From the NCBI GenBank assembly GCA_014529385.2, contig CM043945.1:91463112-91527111 (forward strand): a stretch of 64,000 nucleotides of DNA, written 5' to 3'. The translations under genes and the position numbers were made by a program. The notes under the pieces were generated by a model. That model was not told where the DNA came from. It saw only the letters and a list, made by a program, of their open reading frames with translations, and did not search any database. Below, piece after piece: positions 33,044-45,919 of the stretch; position 1 is the first letter of the stretch, and the number at the start of each line of letters is the position of its first letter. The stretch comes from Adiantum capillus-veneris. Its lineage: Eukaryota; Streptophyta; Polypodiopsida; Polypodiales; Pteridaceae.

Positions 33044-34063
33044 TCCTTAAAACTCTACTTTCACCTTATCTACCATCAATAATGCTCTCTTTTGAGCCCA
33101 CATCCATGAATCAAGCAGACAAAGAAGGCCCGCAATGTTTTGATATTCAGAAAAAATCATAATCTTGATTTGTTAGCTTGAAAATAGGATTTCCAATAAT
33201 CTTAATGAGGGGTCTCCAACCTATAAATAGGCCCCTCTCCTTCTTGTAAAACAACCTCCAATATCTCACATAGCACCCCAACACTCTATGCGTGAGGAGA
33301 GACTTAGGTGTAGAAACCACTTTGTGAGTTTCACTCTTGGTGTGAGAGAAGCTTTCAAGCTACACATTGCAAGTGAGAGAGCGTGAGTTCAAAATCTCAA
33401 AACCACTATTGTATATGTTCCTCCATCATCAATTAATTGAGGTTTGGTGCATTAAAGGCGTGATTCGACATTCAAATTTTCGTCCTTCCACTTGTGCGAT
33501 ACGGTTTAGTGAATTCAAGGTGACTCATGTATTTTGAGTTCTATCGTTTGATCTTGCTTTAGAAAATGTTTTAGTGTGTTTTCATTGCCAATTTTGTTTC
33601 CATTGTAAGAGGGTATTGTGGTGAGAGGTCTCCCACACCCTAAGATATTGTGTGTGTGTTGGCAATGTTTAGAATTCACTAAGCATTGAGTGAGTTTTTG
33701 TACAAGCTCTACGATAGCAACATAACGAACCATCTCCATTTGCAAGTCACAAATAAGGTATTACGTAAGATCCATTCCTCTCTCTCTTCCCTTTTCTCTA
33801 GCTCTCTCTAGTCCATTTTGTGTGTGTCTTGGTGTGAGGTTGCTTGTGTGTGTTGTGTGGTGCATCTCCTTGGTTGTGCCAAAATCTCTCTTGTGTCCTA
33901 GTTCGCATACTATAACTAGGTGGTGCCCCTATCTTGTTTGGGTTTGGCTGTGGGTTTGTTGTTGTGTTGTGCTTGTGGTTGCCCCAGCTCCAATTGAGCA
34001 GCACGGGAGCCTTGAGGGGTGTTTAGAGGTCGCCTCTCTTGTTGCCCGCCCCAGACCACCTCA
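31363..34063 (+). repeat. LTR D, full length, subfamily of element C
   Basis: TGATAACCG...CCACCTCA, 2701 bases, aligned over its whole length with LTRs A and B and sharing subfamily bases with C. It carries an AC tract (32430-32463), a CT tract (32994-33041) and a TATA box (33222-33228). The AATAAA signal is changed to AATTAA. GTGA lies directly on both sides (31359-31362 and 34064-34067), which would fit a solo LTR. Alternatively it is the 3' LTR of element C after loss of the pol end and polypurine tract. Confidence 0.92.
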
Positions 34064-35078
34064 GTGAATGGAGACACTCGAGGTAAATACATTGTGGAGT
34101 ACCTGAAAACATGAGTCTTTCCTGATAACATGAGCTGATCTAGACTGCACTTAATCCAAAGGAGAGTGAAAGCTACGTAATGATAAAAAATCACCTTTAT
34201 CAAAGAGGAATTGATAATAACTTGTGGATGTGTGCTGTGAAAATCAAATACTTATCAATTCTTGAGCAAGCACATGTCGAACCAAAATGAGGTTACTTTT
34301 TTGTAGAGACAAAATCACAAAGGCGATACTTCTTACAGGGATATGGTAGTCAACTCTATATATGGATGTTGAGAAATATTTCAACGATGTGAGAATTGCC
34401 AATTTACAAAAGCACCTGTATGAAATGATGAAATTCCATTAAGACCAATGATGGATACAAGGGATTTCACCAAATGGGGGCAATATTTTGTTGGGCCTAT
34501 CTTGACACTGGCTTATAGAACACATGCTCAATGATCATAGTGGTCGTAGATTATTTGACCAAATGGGTAGAATCCAAATCAACACAAAAGAGTGATGCCA
34601 AAATGACAACTCAGTTCTTGTATGAGAATATTTTCTCTCAATATGGGCTTTTGATTGAGATAGTGAGTGATCGAGGGACTCACTTCATAAACGATATGGT
34701 TGACTATCTATTGCGATAATATTTGGTGCTTCATTTGAATTCACTACCATATCACCCTCAAGAAAATGGGCATGTTGAGAGAAAAAACAAAATTCTATGC
34801 ACATTTCTCACCAAGATTGTACAAAAATGAAGAGTCGATTGGGACTTGAATTTACACTCAGCTCTATGGGCATATATGGTAGCATAAACAACACTAGAAA
34901 TGACATCTTTCAATATGGTGTTTGGGATGCCATACTGCCTTTAGAATTCTTGATTTTCAATGTAAAAGTGGCAGAGAATTATATGCACAAAAAGACAAAT
35001 GAAAAAGTTCCATGACCAGCATGTGATAAACAATGAGTTTCAAAAGGGAGACTATGTCTTAGTGTAACAACTGTGAAA
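34064..35078 (+). pseudogene. Family-2 gypsy remnant: pre-integrase and integrase
   Basis: Heavily mutated copy. Around 34240-34300 it encodes ILEQAHVE (zinc finger region). At 34531-34719 an open stretch shows IVVVDYLTKWVESKS and IVSDRGTHF, which hold the first and second integrase acidic residues. At 34750 PYHPQENGHVER carries the third. Near 35010-35060 KFHDQHVINNEFQKGDYVLV is the start of the C-terminal domain, which then switches to RT sequence at about 35060-35085. It is related to 1-1738 and 35079-37430. Confidence 0.8.
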
Positions 35079-37430
35079 GGGGTTTAGGCTTTCATGGGAC
35101 ATTGTGAATATTATAGACAATTCATTTACATGTATGCTACAATAGCAAAACCCATGTCTAGCCTGATTACACTCTTTGTATGGATTGATGAGTGTGAAGA
35201 ATCCTTCATGAAGCTTAAACAAGCTCTCACTTTACCCCCAATATTGAAAGCATTAGATTGGAATAAGATATTCCATATACATGTTGATGCTTCCAATTTT
35301 GTCATTGGGTGTATACTAGCTCAACCAGGAGACAAAAAAATTGATTTCCCCATTTCTTATGCTAGTAGACAGCTGAATGTGGAAGAGAAGAATTATACAA
35401 CCATAGGAAGAGAAGGATTAGGGATAATCTATGCCATAAAAAAGTATAGATATTACCTATTAGCCAACAAATTTGTGTTCTTTGTGGACCACCAAGATTT
35501 ATTGTACTTGGTCAATAAGCCATGCAACACAGAGAGAATAGTGAGATGGTTCATCATTTTTTTGGAATTTGAATCCACTGTAGTTGTAAAAAAGGGCACC
35601 ACACACCAAGGAGCAGATCATTTATCAAGGATTATTTTAGGAGAACCAGGGAAAGGGCTAGATGATGATCTACCAGATGCATATCTGTTCTCCGTGCAAA
35701 TGATACCCCGCTGGTAAAAAAATATGGTTTCATTGATGACCATAGCTCAAGTGCGTTCTCAAATACCACTTCCTATTACACCAATATTAATTGGACAATC
35801 TGCTATGTATCAATTACTAGCTAGAAGGCTATACAAAAGAAATCAAGATGGAATTTTTCTCTTGTGTATCAATCCTAAGGAGAAAACCCAATACCTGAGT
35901 CAAGCACACATTACCATAGTAGGACTTCACTTTGCGGAAGGCCAAACTATGCAACGGATCTTGAGACTTGAAATATTTTGGCCAACCATGAGGAGTGATG
36001 TTCACTCATTTGTGAGATATTGTTTTCAATGCCGGAAACAAACACCCATACCTCATGTGACATTATTTCAAATATTACTCGTTTCTAAGTGGAGTAACTA
36101 TCTAAGTACTCCACTTACTTATCACTCGTTTCTAAGTGGAGTAACTATCTAGTTCCTTACTTATCAAGCATAACATTTTTGAAAGATATGAGTAAACGCC
36201 ACCAAAGAGCTATTGAAACTGAAGCAAGAGACTGTGCTATTATTGGAAACCAATTGTATTGGAGAGGAAAGGATCAACATTTGGGTGTCCGTGCAAATGA
36301 AGATGAGTATATACCCACTCTAGAACAAGCACATGTTGGATTATCTAGAGGTCACTTTTCTAGTCAAACCACCAATAGAGCAATTTTAATGGCAAGCATA
36401 TGGTGGCCAACACTTTTTGCAGATGCCAAAGCATATGTTCAAAGATGTGATGCATGCCAACGAGCAAAAATACCAACAAGGGTAGCATGCCTTTAAGACC
36501 AATGATGGGGGCTAGATATTTTGCAAAATGGGGCATAGATTTTGTCAGACCCGTACAACCATTTTCTCATAAAACTCAAGCTCAATATATCATGGTAGCT
36601 GCAGACTATTTGACCAAGTGGACAAAGGCTAAGGCAACTAGGAATGATGCTAGAACCACAACCACATTCTTCTATGAGAATGTATTCACAAGATATGGAC
36701 TTCCAATAGAAATTTTTAGTGATAGGGGAACTCATTTTCGCAATGAGGTAATTGAGTATCTGTTGAATGAATTTATGGTCATCCATGAAAAGTTTGCTCC
36801 ATATCATCCACAAGAAAATGGACAAGATGAGCACACAAATAAAATTCTTAGCTCGGTATTGACTAAAGTGGCTAGTTCAAGACAAATTGATTGGGAGATG
36901 AGTCTACATGCCACTCTATGGGCTTATAGAGTTTCATTCAAGACAACCTTAAATGCTACACCCTTTAATCTTGTTTATGGTCTTGATGCCATACTACCGA
37001 TAGAATTTCTATTGTCGACACTAAGGGTAGCTAAAGATCTTGAGTGGACTGGACATGAATTGTCAGAGAGGCTTGAAGATTTAGAAAATCTTGATGAAAA
37101 AAGGTTAATAGTAGTAGCTCACATCTATACACAAAAAAAATGCAAAAACATTTTTTTAATTCACATCTAGTCACAAAAGTCTTCAAAAATGGGGACCTAG
37201 TTTTAGTTTATTCCCTTAAGCAACACATTCCCAAATTCAAGAAAAAGTAAAATGGACCGTTTATCATTGAAGATGTATCTCCAAGAGGAGTAGTTAAGTT
37301 GTCCACTATAGATGGTGAACCAATGGCTAACTGGATTAGTGGATGCCGCTTAAAGAAGTACCATTTGCCACTAACCAATGATTTGCTAGAGAAAATGCAT
37401 GCAGCAAAGCAGAGAAACATTAAATGACAG
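35079..37430 (+). pseudogene. Family-2 gypsy pol remnant: RT end to integrase C-terminus
   Basis: Open pieces in shifting frames. 35094-35717: RT connection (GHCEYYRQFIYMYATIAKP) and RNase H (HVDASN, YASRQLNVEEKNY, FVFFVDHQDLLYLVN). 35724-36152: tether and zinc finger start. 36179-36496: integrase finger (CDACQRAKI). 36454-37170: core with WGIDFV, FSDRGTHFRNE and HPQENGQDEHTNK, so the three acidic residues remain. After a frameshift, 37173-37430 gives the C-terminal module (GDLVLVYSLKQH, NGPFIIEDVS with one stop before it, ANWISGCRLKKYHLP). No second RNase H is present. It is not functional, but this is the best-kept family-2 copy here. Confidence 0.9.
36078..36151. repeat. 46-bp tandem duplication in pol remnant
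   Basis: CTCGTTTCTAAGTGGAGTAA starts at about 36079 and again 46 bases later, together with the following ACTATCTA. The spacer holds the inverse ACTCCACTTACTTATC. A local duplication in the decayed gene. Confidence 0.85.
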
Positions 37431-38160
37431 TAAGTTATTGATGAATCTCAAGAGGAAGCTCAACTTTGAGTACTCAAGAGGAAAGCTATTTTCAAAAATT
37501 AGCAAACACCTACTCCCATCAACACTTGGGAACCAGATGAAAGACTATGGGAATCACAGAATGATGCAGTGTCAACAAATGATGAATGGTTGGATGGAAT
37601 TGACATTCACATCATTCCACAACTAAACAATCATAGCACAAATGAACTAGTAGATATCGGAGCTCGAATGAATGTAGTCAACTACAAGAAAGCTATGAAT
37701 CAGTCATTTAGCATCGGGAATATCTTCTGTAAAAGGATGCAACAAAACCCAACACCGACACTGGGAGTAGTAAACTTGAATGTGATAGTAAATGGATTTT
37801 CATGCCCTCATCAACTTGTGTCCATATCAAATGAAAATATGAATGAAATGATGATTCTTAGAATCTCAAGGATGCAGACATACAAGGTAGTTCAGATTGG
37901 GACACCAATCAACTCAAGCTATCAATTAAATGAGGGCAACTCTTAGTTCCAATTGCACTGAGCAAAGAGGAATGGAAAAGAGGTCGCCAAGAAAACAGGG
38001 AATAACCAATATACATCAACCTCTAGACAAGCAAATGCTACAAGCAGCATGCAAGGAGTTAGGTAGATTTGGGAACCAAAAGCACAAATCAAGGACAATT
38101 CGTCTCAAATTTTGGTGCCCAAAAACTCATCTACTATACCGAAAAACATTTCACATCTAA
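37431..38160 (+). pseudogene. Region after family-2 integrase with a protease-like ORF
   Basis: The open frame at 37569-37946 encodes NELVDIGARMNVVNYKKAM followed by LNVIVNGFSCPHQLVSI. D-I-G-A followed by hydrophobics resembles the D-T/S-G-A active site of retropepsin-type proteases, and the spacing to the next strand is plausible. In gypsy elements protease normally precedes RT, so its place after integrase is odd. It could be the start of another truncated element. At 38103-38120 CTCA-AATTT-TGGTGCCC resembles the LTR-end/primer-site junction of element A. Confidence 0.4.
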
Positions 38161-40020
38161 CAACTCAAAGGAAAAAATATTTTTGAAGAGAAACTAGCAC
38201 TAGATGGGTTTGAAAACCAAAGGAGCATTTATCTTCTCCACAAACTTTAAAGACGATGAACCAGTGGAAAGTTAAATCTCAAAAAACTCAACCAAAACAG
38301 TTCATCAATGGAGAACCAAATATCAATGGAGAGTTAAATCTCAGCAACCGTCAACATTGATACCTATAGCTTAAGAAATCAGTGCACCAAAGAATCCAGA
38401 TGGTACAATCAGACAAAGAGTACACAAATGACAAAATCTGCTATTTCGAAAGCATCAACAAAAAACCTCGACCACAAAAACCTATGAGTTAATCACTCAA
38501 GACCTAACTCTCACACTGCATACTGTTTTGAATTGCATTGACCTTCAAAGCATGATAGAGTAAACCACGGCTATGCATAGACACAATTGTTCAGTCCATG
38601 CACACAGTCATCCTCCATCTAGGAGGGGTAGAAGAACTTCATTAGTTAAGAGCAATGTTTGAAGAGGGAGGGAAAAAGCTGGATGTTAACATGTTTTTTT
38701 TGCAAAATTACCTGATAATTCCGTTAAAATTATCAACAGGGGAATGGTAATTGATAACATCTCCTCAATAAGTGTAATTAGTGTATATATTATCAAAAAA
38801 TACATCAAAAAATAGCCTTTTTTGCTTATTTGTATCAAATTTTCTTGATATTGGATCTTAAAAATGGGAAAAACCATAAAAAAGTAATAAAATAGTGTTC
38901 TGCAATGGATTCTCTTGTTGATTTTCAATTTTCTTTTCTAGTCCATTTTATTATTTTCTTTGATTTTTTCAATAAATAGGTCAAAAATTAATAATAAATA
39001 GCAAAGCTCAGATGGAGAAACGAAAGATATGTTAATGATAATAATAACAAGAAGGACAAGAAAATTTATTTTTTAATCAAAATGACAAACGGAGATGGGA
39101 GGCCTAAATTAGGCCGCTGGAGCCTGTTTTTGCAAATTCTTGCAGAATGAGCTAATGGAGTCGGATTGAGGAAATTTTTGAGTCTAACATAGATTCCATA
39201 GCCTAGTAGGACTAACAAAGGAATCTAGGGAAAAATAGTTTGGAAAGTTTGAGTATAGATATCCAAGGTAGGCCAAAATCACCTCATTTTAACTAGTCAC
39301 TCTTGGAGAAGAGAGCTCTCTACCTTCTTCGCGCGTGATTTTTGGAGTCCACAATTGCCTATTTTTAGCACCATCTCACACAAGACATGAGGGGTAACTT
39401 ATAAAATCAACAAATGACATTTCTATACAGTCATGTAGCAAGTTTAGGCACAGGGAAATACCCTAAAATCTCAGTTGTGTACGAATTCCTATGACAAAAA
39501 AACGACCATAGTGGCCTGTCAGCTCAACCGATTTGAACTGTAGCATGCCCCTATATACTAGAACACTTCCATATCATCTGATGACCTTGGTAGGGCTAGA
39601 GGTGGTCCCCAAGTAAATAATCTAGGTTTTGGCCACATGCCATAATTGAATTTTGACTAGACTGGCAGCTTATAGACAAGGTCTGTACACAATTTACCTA
39701 GATGGTTTCAAGAAAACAGTCAAGGAAAACGCTCTAGCAACAAGAAATAGCTCAAAGACTACAAAGTGTCAAATTTGACATATGCAGTCAGACTGACTCT
39801 AAATGAGCCCAAACTGGATGAGCAGCATCAGGACTACGTAGCAGACAAGTCCATGGCTTTAAAAGTAACCAAACAACTCTACTAAAGAATCCAACAGAAG
39901 GTTAGGACCTCGTTAATTTTATGATCTAGAGCCATGTGGAATAGATTTCCAACGAGCTTATAAACTATTGTCAACAATTAAAGAGGATGGATATGCTCAG
40001 ATCATGGATTAACAGGGACA
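38161..40020. other. Non-coding AT-rich stretch
   Basis: No ORF with domain similarity on either strand. The short minus-strand ORF at 38686-38928 is hydrophobic and AT-driven. Phrases such as AGTCGGATTGAGGAAATTTTTGAG suggest old repeat debris, which I cannot classify. Confidence 0.5.
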
Positions 40021-41040
40021 GAAAGTGGAAGTGGTTATTAACAAGGTCATAGTGGTTAAAGCACTAAAGCTGCCAACCGAAGGAATGACAATGAGGGCCA
40101 TAGATAGGAAGACACCTGGTACATTCACCAAGGATACAATTGCCGCCACCTTCTCCAACCTTATTCTCAAGTAAGTGGAGGATCCCACCCGTTTCTATCA
40201 CCAACACTTCCATTTTCTCTCAAAGAGACCTCCAAGATATACTACTCTCAATCATGCGGTTGCAACCACTTTCATGCAGATATTAAAGTCAACAACAAGA
40301 CAAGCAATAGATCATTCTCAACAAATGTTTACAACACTCAAGAGCACAAAGAAGGGAGGAAGGTAGCGTATCTGGGAGCTCCAGAAGTTCTAACCTAGAT
40401 TGCATACCATGCTATTGGTATGGCCGATAATTTGCTTCCAGCCCCAAATCAAAATACCTGGATAGTCACAGCTCAACCCTCTCCATGGTCCACTAGAGCA
40501 AAGAAGAAAAGAATCTATAAATCAAATGAAGAAGCAACAGAAAGCTCACCTGAACCCCATAGCAGTGCAGAGAGATCTGACAATGAAGAAAAGAGCGCAA
40601 GGAGAGAAGAAATGAAGAGGAAAGAAGTGGTAGCCCATCAGGAGGAACCTCAACAGAAACAAGCAAGGTTCAAAAGAGAGAAGGAATCTTATCAAAGAAG
40701 TCATCAAGCTGCAAGAGAAATCCCCAAATCATAGAGTCCAAGGGAGATCAAGGGTCCCAAAACCAAGAACCCCGAGAAGAAGATCCAAAGGACCTGCTCA
40801 AGAGGATATACACGAAAGTCGAAGACCTAAAGATACAGGAGGCTTTAGAAGCACAAAGAAAGGCAAGAGAAGAGTGGGCTGCACAACAAAAGAAAACAGA
40901 AGCTGCACAACAAACTGAACCACAACAAGAACACGGAAAGATGTCTCCAAGACCTACTTCACCCACTACTGAACAAGAATACCAACCAATGCCTACTCCA
41001 AGCCCTTCACCAATTGACAAACAAGAGCAAGTGATTGGAA
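40021..41040 (+). pseudogene. Decayed charged low-complexity ORF, retrotransposon-associated
   Basis: Frames in sequence: 40030-40170 (ALKLPTEGMTMRAIDRKTPG), 40175-40366 (FYHQHFHFLSKRPPRYTTLN), 40420-40734 (Lys/Glu/Ser-rich, starting MADNLLPAPNQNTW) and, after a frameshift at 40732, to about 41040 (DLLKRIYTKVEDLKIQEALE, then Pro-rich PRPTSPTTEQEYQPMPTPSP). The order globular start, charged coil, proline-rich tail is typical of gag-like proteins of plant elements, but no Gag core or zinc knuckle is visible. I do not assign a family. It is similar in style to the minus-strand remnant at 62990-63960. Confidence 0.45.
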
Positions 41041-42296
41041 AGTTGAAAGTGAATTTTGATTTTGTGAAAAGTAATTTTTTTTTTTTTAAATTGTTGAGTT
41101 CATTTGTCATTTTGAAACTGCAGTTTGGTGTTTATGGTTGTTGTGATAAATAAGTGTTTTTGAAATGAGACATTCAAATAGAAATATGTATGTGATTATT
41201 GTTGGTGTATGTGAGAAAGAAATGCTTGAAAACCTAGGGCATTCTTGTGTGTTTTGCACTTGGTTTTAGTAGATTTGAGAACACATAAGTGGGAAATTAG
41301 TATAGATTAGATATTGGACTACGTTAGTTTGGAAGGCTTAGTCAGAGGGATGTGGATCAAGCTGTGAGAAGTGTGGACTGAATATGCATTGGGTGGTGGT
41401 ATCTAGTAGAAAGATGCTTTTAGTATGCTTTTTCAAACTGTTAAATTATCGTAAGGCTTGGTAGTAGTGAGATTGAGAGATTCCATGAGAGATCATGCAT
41501 ATTTGTAAAATAAATTATTAATTCTCTTGCTAGGTAGTATATATCTAAGATTCCCAATTCATGGGACTATTGAGCTTCTATTTCTCTTTAAAAAGGTCCA
41601 TTCCAGATTTATAACAGAGCTCTCAGTGGTTGATGTGAACTAGTAGCAATATGTCCGATTCTAGAATCATATGACTTGTTCATAAAGTCACAAAAAGAGT
41701 TATGTGTCATCTTTTTTTACGTTTTTTTTTTTTTGGAGAGGGGATGGACTAGCTAGTGAAACATGAGTGAGTCTCTCTTGATGTTTTGATGCTCCATATC
41801 TTTATGCATGGGCCTTGGGGGTTGGAAGAGATAGGAGGAGTATGAACTACTTGTATCTACTTTTTCATATAATAATTTGATCTTGTTTAATGATGCCCAC
41901 ATCATCAATGATATGTAAAGAGAAAGCCGTGCTTGCCATGGCAGCCAAACAATTTAGAGCATTTGATTCTACTCTAAATTGCTCTCTACTATGAGCCACT
42001 TTGTGTCTAAGCTTGGGTTGGTAGACAAGGACGAGATTGTCAAAGGCACGGTTAGTATTTTTGTGTGCTTGTACTTTGAAAGAATAAGAAACGGCTCAAA
42101 TCCTAGCCCTTCTTGCAAAAATATGAGCTTCCCTTTTAAGATGATTAATTGTAGTGGGTTGTGTATGATAAAAAACAATTGTTAGCAATGCGTGCTGCTA
42201 TCGGCAAAAAGAGGCCAACACATGGTGTGTTGAATTAGAGTGGATTGAGAAGACTAGCATTCATCTTGATAGCATTGATAATTACAATAGTAATTT
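41041..42296. other. Non-coding stretch
   Basis: Opens with a poly-T run at 41081-41097. The small ORF at 41979-42185 has no recognisable features. I see nothing else in it. Confidence 0.5.
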
Positions 42297-43439
<1,143 letters not shown>

Positions 43440-43640
43440 AGAGTACTCTTAGAAAATGAATATTTTGTTAGAAAAGACAGTGTTTTTAGCGAAGGGAGAG
43501 TATTTTTAGGAGAGGAAGGACATTTATTAAAAAGGAGAGAGTTTTTAAGAAAGGAAAAGTATTTTTAGGAAAGAAAGAGTGTTTTTAGCAAAGTAGGAGT
43601 ACTTTTAGCAAGGGAAGAGTATGCTTGGAGAAGCAATAGA
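43440..43640. repeat. 20-bp minisatellite, about ten degenerate units
   Basis: Purine-rich units close to TTTTTAGCGAAGGGAGAGTA follow each other at 19-21 base spacing. Examples start at about 43482, 43502, 43541, 43561, 43581 and 43601. Confidence 0.85.
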
Positions 43641-44010
43641 AATAAGTCAAGATTACAGTTTTTTTTTCTTATTTTTCTCAAATTAGAGATGAATCTCTTA
43701 AAATGAGAGTCTCCAAATTGCACATCAAGATGCATACATGCCAACCAAAAAAAACCAAATCCATGAATGTACGTAAATTTTTCTCTCTGCTTTTTACTAT
43801 TCCTAGCTTTTGTTTTTGCCATTGAGAGCCTATAGAAAGGGCCCTATTCCCTCAGTTTCAACACACACATAGAAGTTCTCAAAAGCAAAAGCTCTCTTGC
43901 CTTGACTTTGGAAGTATCTTCTCTCCCTCAATCTCTCACCCTCAATCCATCTCCATCTCCAACTCCGTCTCTATTGCTGTTGTATTGTCCCTCGGATTGT
44001 AGAGCTCTCT

Positions 44011-44053
<43 letters not shown>

Positions 44054-45241
44054 TTCTTAGTAAGCAAGAAGCAACAACTTGACTTTTCACAATGAAGCTC
44101 TACTTCTTCTCTATCTCAATACTATACCCTCTAAGCAAGTGACACAAGGCTCCAAGGAAGCTCCTGCCATTCTACCTCCAAGGAAAATACAAATGAATGT
44201 TTCAACTACTCCAATAATAACTCGTGCGGATTCATAATTGCCAAAGAAGTTAAAGTCGCTCGACCTCCAACACAGAAGATAGTCGAAAAAGTCACTAATT
44301 TGATAAGGCAAATTTATAATTCTGCATTGTTATACATGCTAACGTGGTAAATCAAGACTAAGAATCTCCTCAAACTATCTGAGAGCATGATTGAATCACA
44401 AGAAACAAGCATATGATTTTGTAGAGCATTAAAGGAATTGTTTGATAAATTGTTATTATTTAATAAATTGTTTTTGTTTGATATTACAAGTTAGTGGATC
44501 ATGTTGAAGAAATACTTAGACAACAATTATTAAAGGAATATATTTTGGAATTTATGGTAAGTGAGATGATCCTGCAGTTAGCGGAGAATATTGCAATTAG
44601 CTATATGCCTTGCGGTTAGTGAGATACCCCATATGGTTAGCAAACTGGGAAAAGATGCACAATTTGTGGTTAGCAAATAAATAGATCCTTTGCTAAGGCT
44701 CTATTAATTAGATGGAGAAAGTTCATAGATAGTGGCAAACTCTCAAGAAAATTGGTAAATTCTTTTTATTGAAATATAAGACTGTCTTAATTAGATTTTG
44801 TTTGAGAAAGAATTGTTTTGGTGTTATTTTAAGTGTTGTATGAAAGAACTTGTGCTTGGAATCAATAAAAGAGCTCTGTTTGTACATGTAAAACAATGTG
44901 GTAGTAATTAGAAAACAAGAATAACATGTAAAACAATGTGGTAGTAATTAGAAAACAAGAATAACAGGTGAGTGCGGTGTGGAAAGTGGGAGACTAGTAT
45001 CCAAATAGAACTACGTTTACAAATGGGTGGACCCGATTAGTCAGGTACTTTTTACAAGACTTCTACTAAGTTAAGAATAAGTATCATATCACATATAGGA
45101 CTTATGAATAGCGGTCGTGCCTCTTCAACATGGGGGAAAAGACATTGCTTATAGATTCTAAATATGTCAATGGGATTTTATCTTTATGATATAGGAATTA
45201 GTTCCCATTAGAATTCTTTTATTTTTTGACCTGGCTTGTGC
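43641..45241. other. Non-coding stretch with a CT tract and a 40-bp tandem duplication
   Basis: A CT tract lies at 44014-44049. A 40-base unit starting ACATGTAAAACAATGTGG is present twice without change at 44884-44923 and 44924-44963. GTTAGTGAGAT/GGTTAGC phrases at 44570-44660 form a loose repeat. No gene is supported. Confidence 0.6.
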
Positions 45242-45515
45242 TGTATGACCCTTATAACCATGATCATGATGGATATAGGACCTTCTCTCTTCTGTTTCTT
45301 GTATCCTTGTTTTGTGGTATCAGAGTAGGTTTGTGATGTATGACCCTTATAACCATGATCATGTTGGATAGAGGACTTCCTCTCCTTTGTTGCTTGTATC
45401 CTTGTTTTGTGGTATCAGAGTAGGTTTTCATCAATGGAACTTGAGAATAAAGGAAGGCCATCTAACAAGTCACCCCAGTCTTCCGGGTTGGGGACCTCAC
45501 AATTGGTATCAAAGC
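45242..45515 (+). repeat. 95-bp tandem repeat with copia-type primer sites
   Basis: TGTATGACCCTTATAACC starts at 45242 and 45337, with a period of 95. Each unit ends with TGGTATCAGAG (45315 and 45410), the start of the initiator-Met primer site. A third site, TGGTATCAAAGCC, follows at 45504. This looks like the LTR end and leader start of an old copia element, duplicated locally. No copia coding sequence follows. Confidence 0.7.
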
Positions 45516-45779
45516 CTTAGGTTAAAATTTTAATTTCCCAAGAATCTGCTCTATTCTCTAAGTTGTTATTGAAAATCATACAAAACAGACCTTTAAGGAA
45601 AAAAAAGTCATTGTCTACCTCATATGTATCATTTTCTAGACCCATGGTGTAAACCACCAAAATATTACAACATGCCAACTAATGTGCATCACAACTATGG
45701 TTGAAACCTTTATTATGTTGGTCATGGAAAGATATCTGTAGAGCCCATATACGGTAGTTTGATGACTTTATGAATAGAA

Positions 45780-45919
45780 CATCAAGTTGTGTGACTGGTT
45801 AAGTTATGTACTTGAGTTTTTAGTGGATTGGATAAGTCATGATTGGTTATGTCATGTGATTGAGATAATTCATGGCTGGTTAAGTTATGTAATTGAGTTT
45901 CAATGGACTAGGTAAATCA
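45780..45919. repeat. Imperfect tandem repeat before LTR E
   Basis: About three diverged units containing TGGTTAAGTTATGTA, TTGAGTTT and GGATAAGTCATG. The last unit runs into LTR E. Confidence 0.6.

Noticed and set aside
38686-38928. Minus-strand hydrophobic 80-codon ORF
   Set aside because: AT-rich sequence gives Ile/Leu/Phe codons; no motif, no neighbours, no conservation visible.
43440-43640. CRISPR-like regular spacing
   Set aside because: Units abut with no unique spacers and the genome is clearly eukaryotic; it is a minisatellite.
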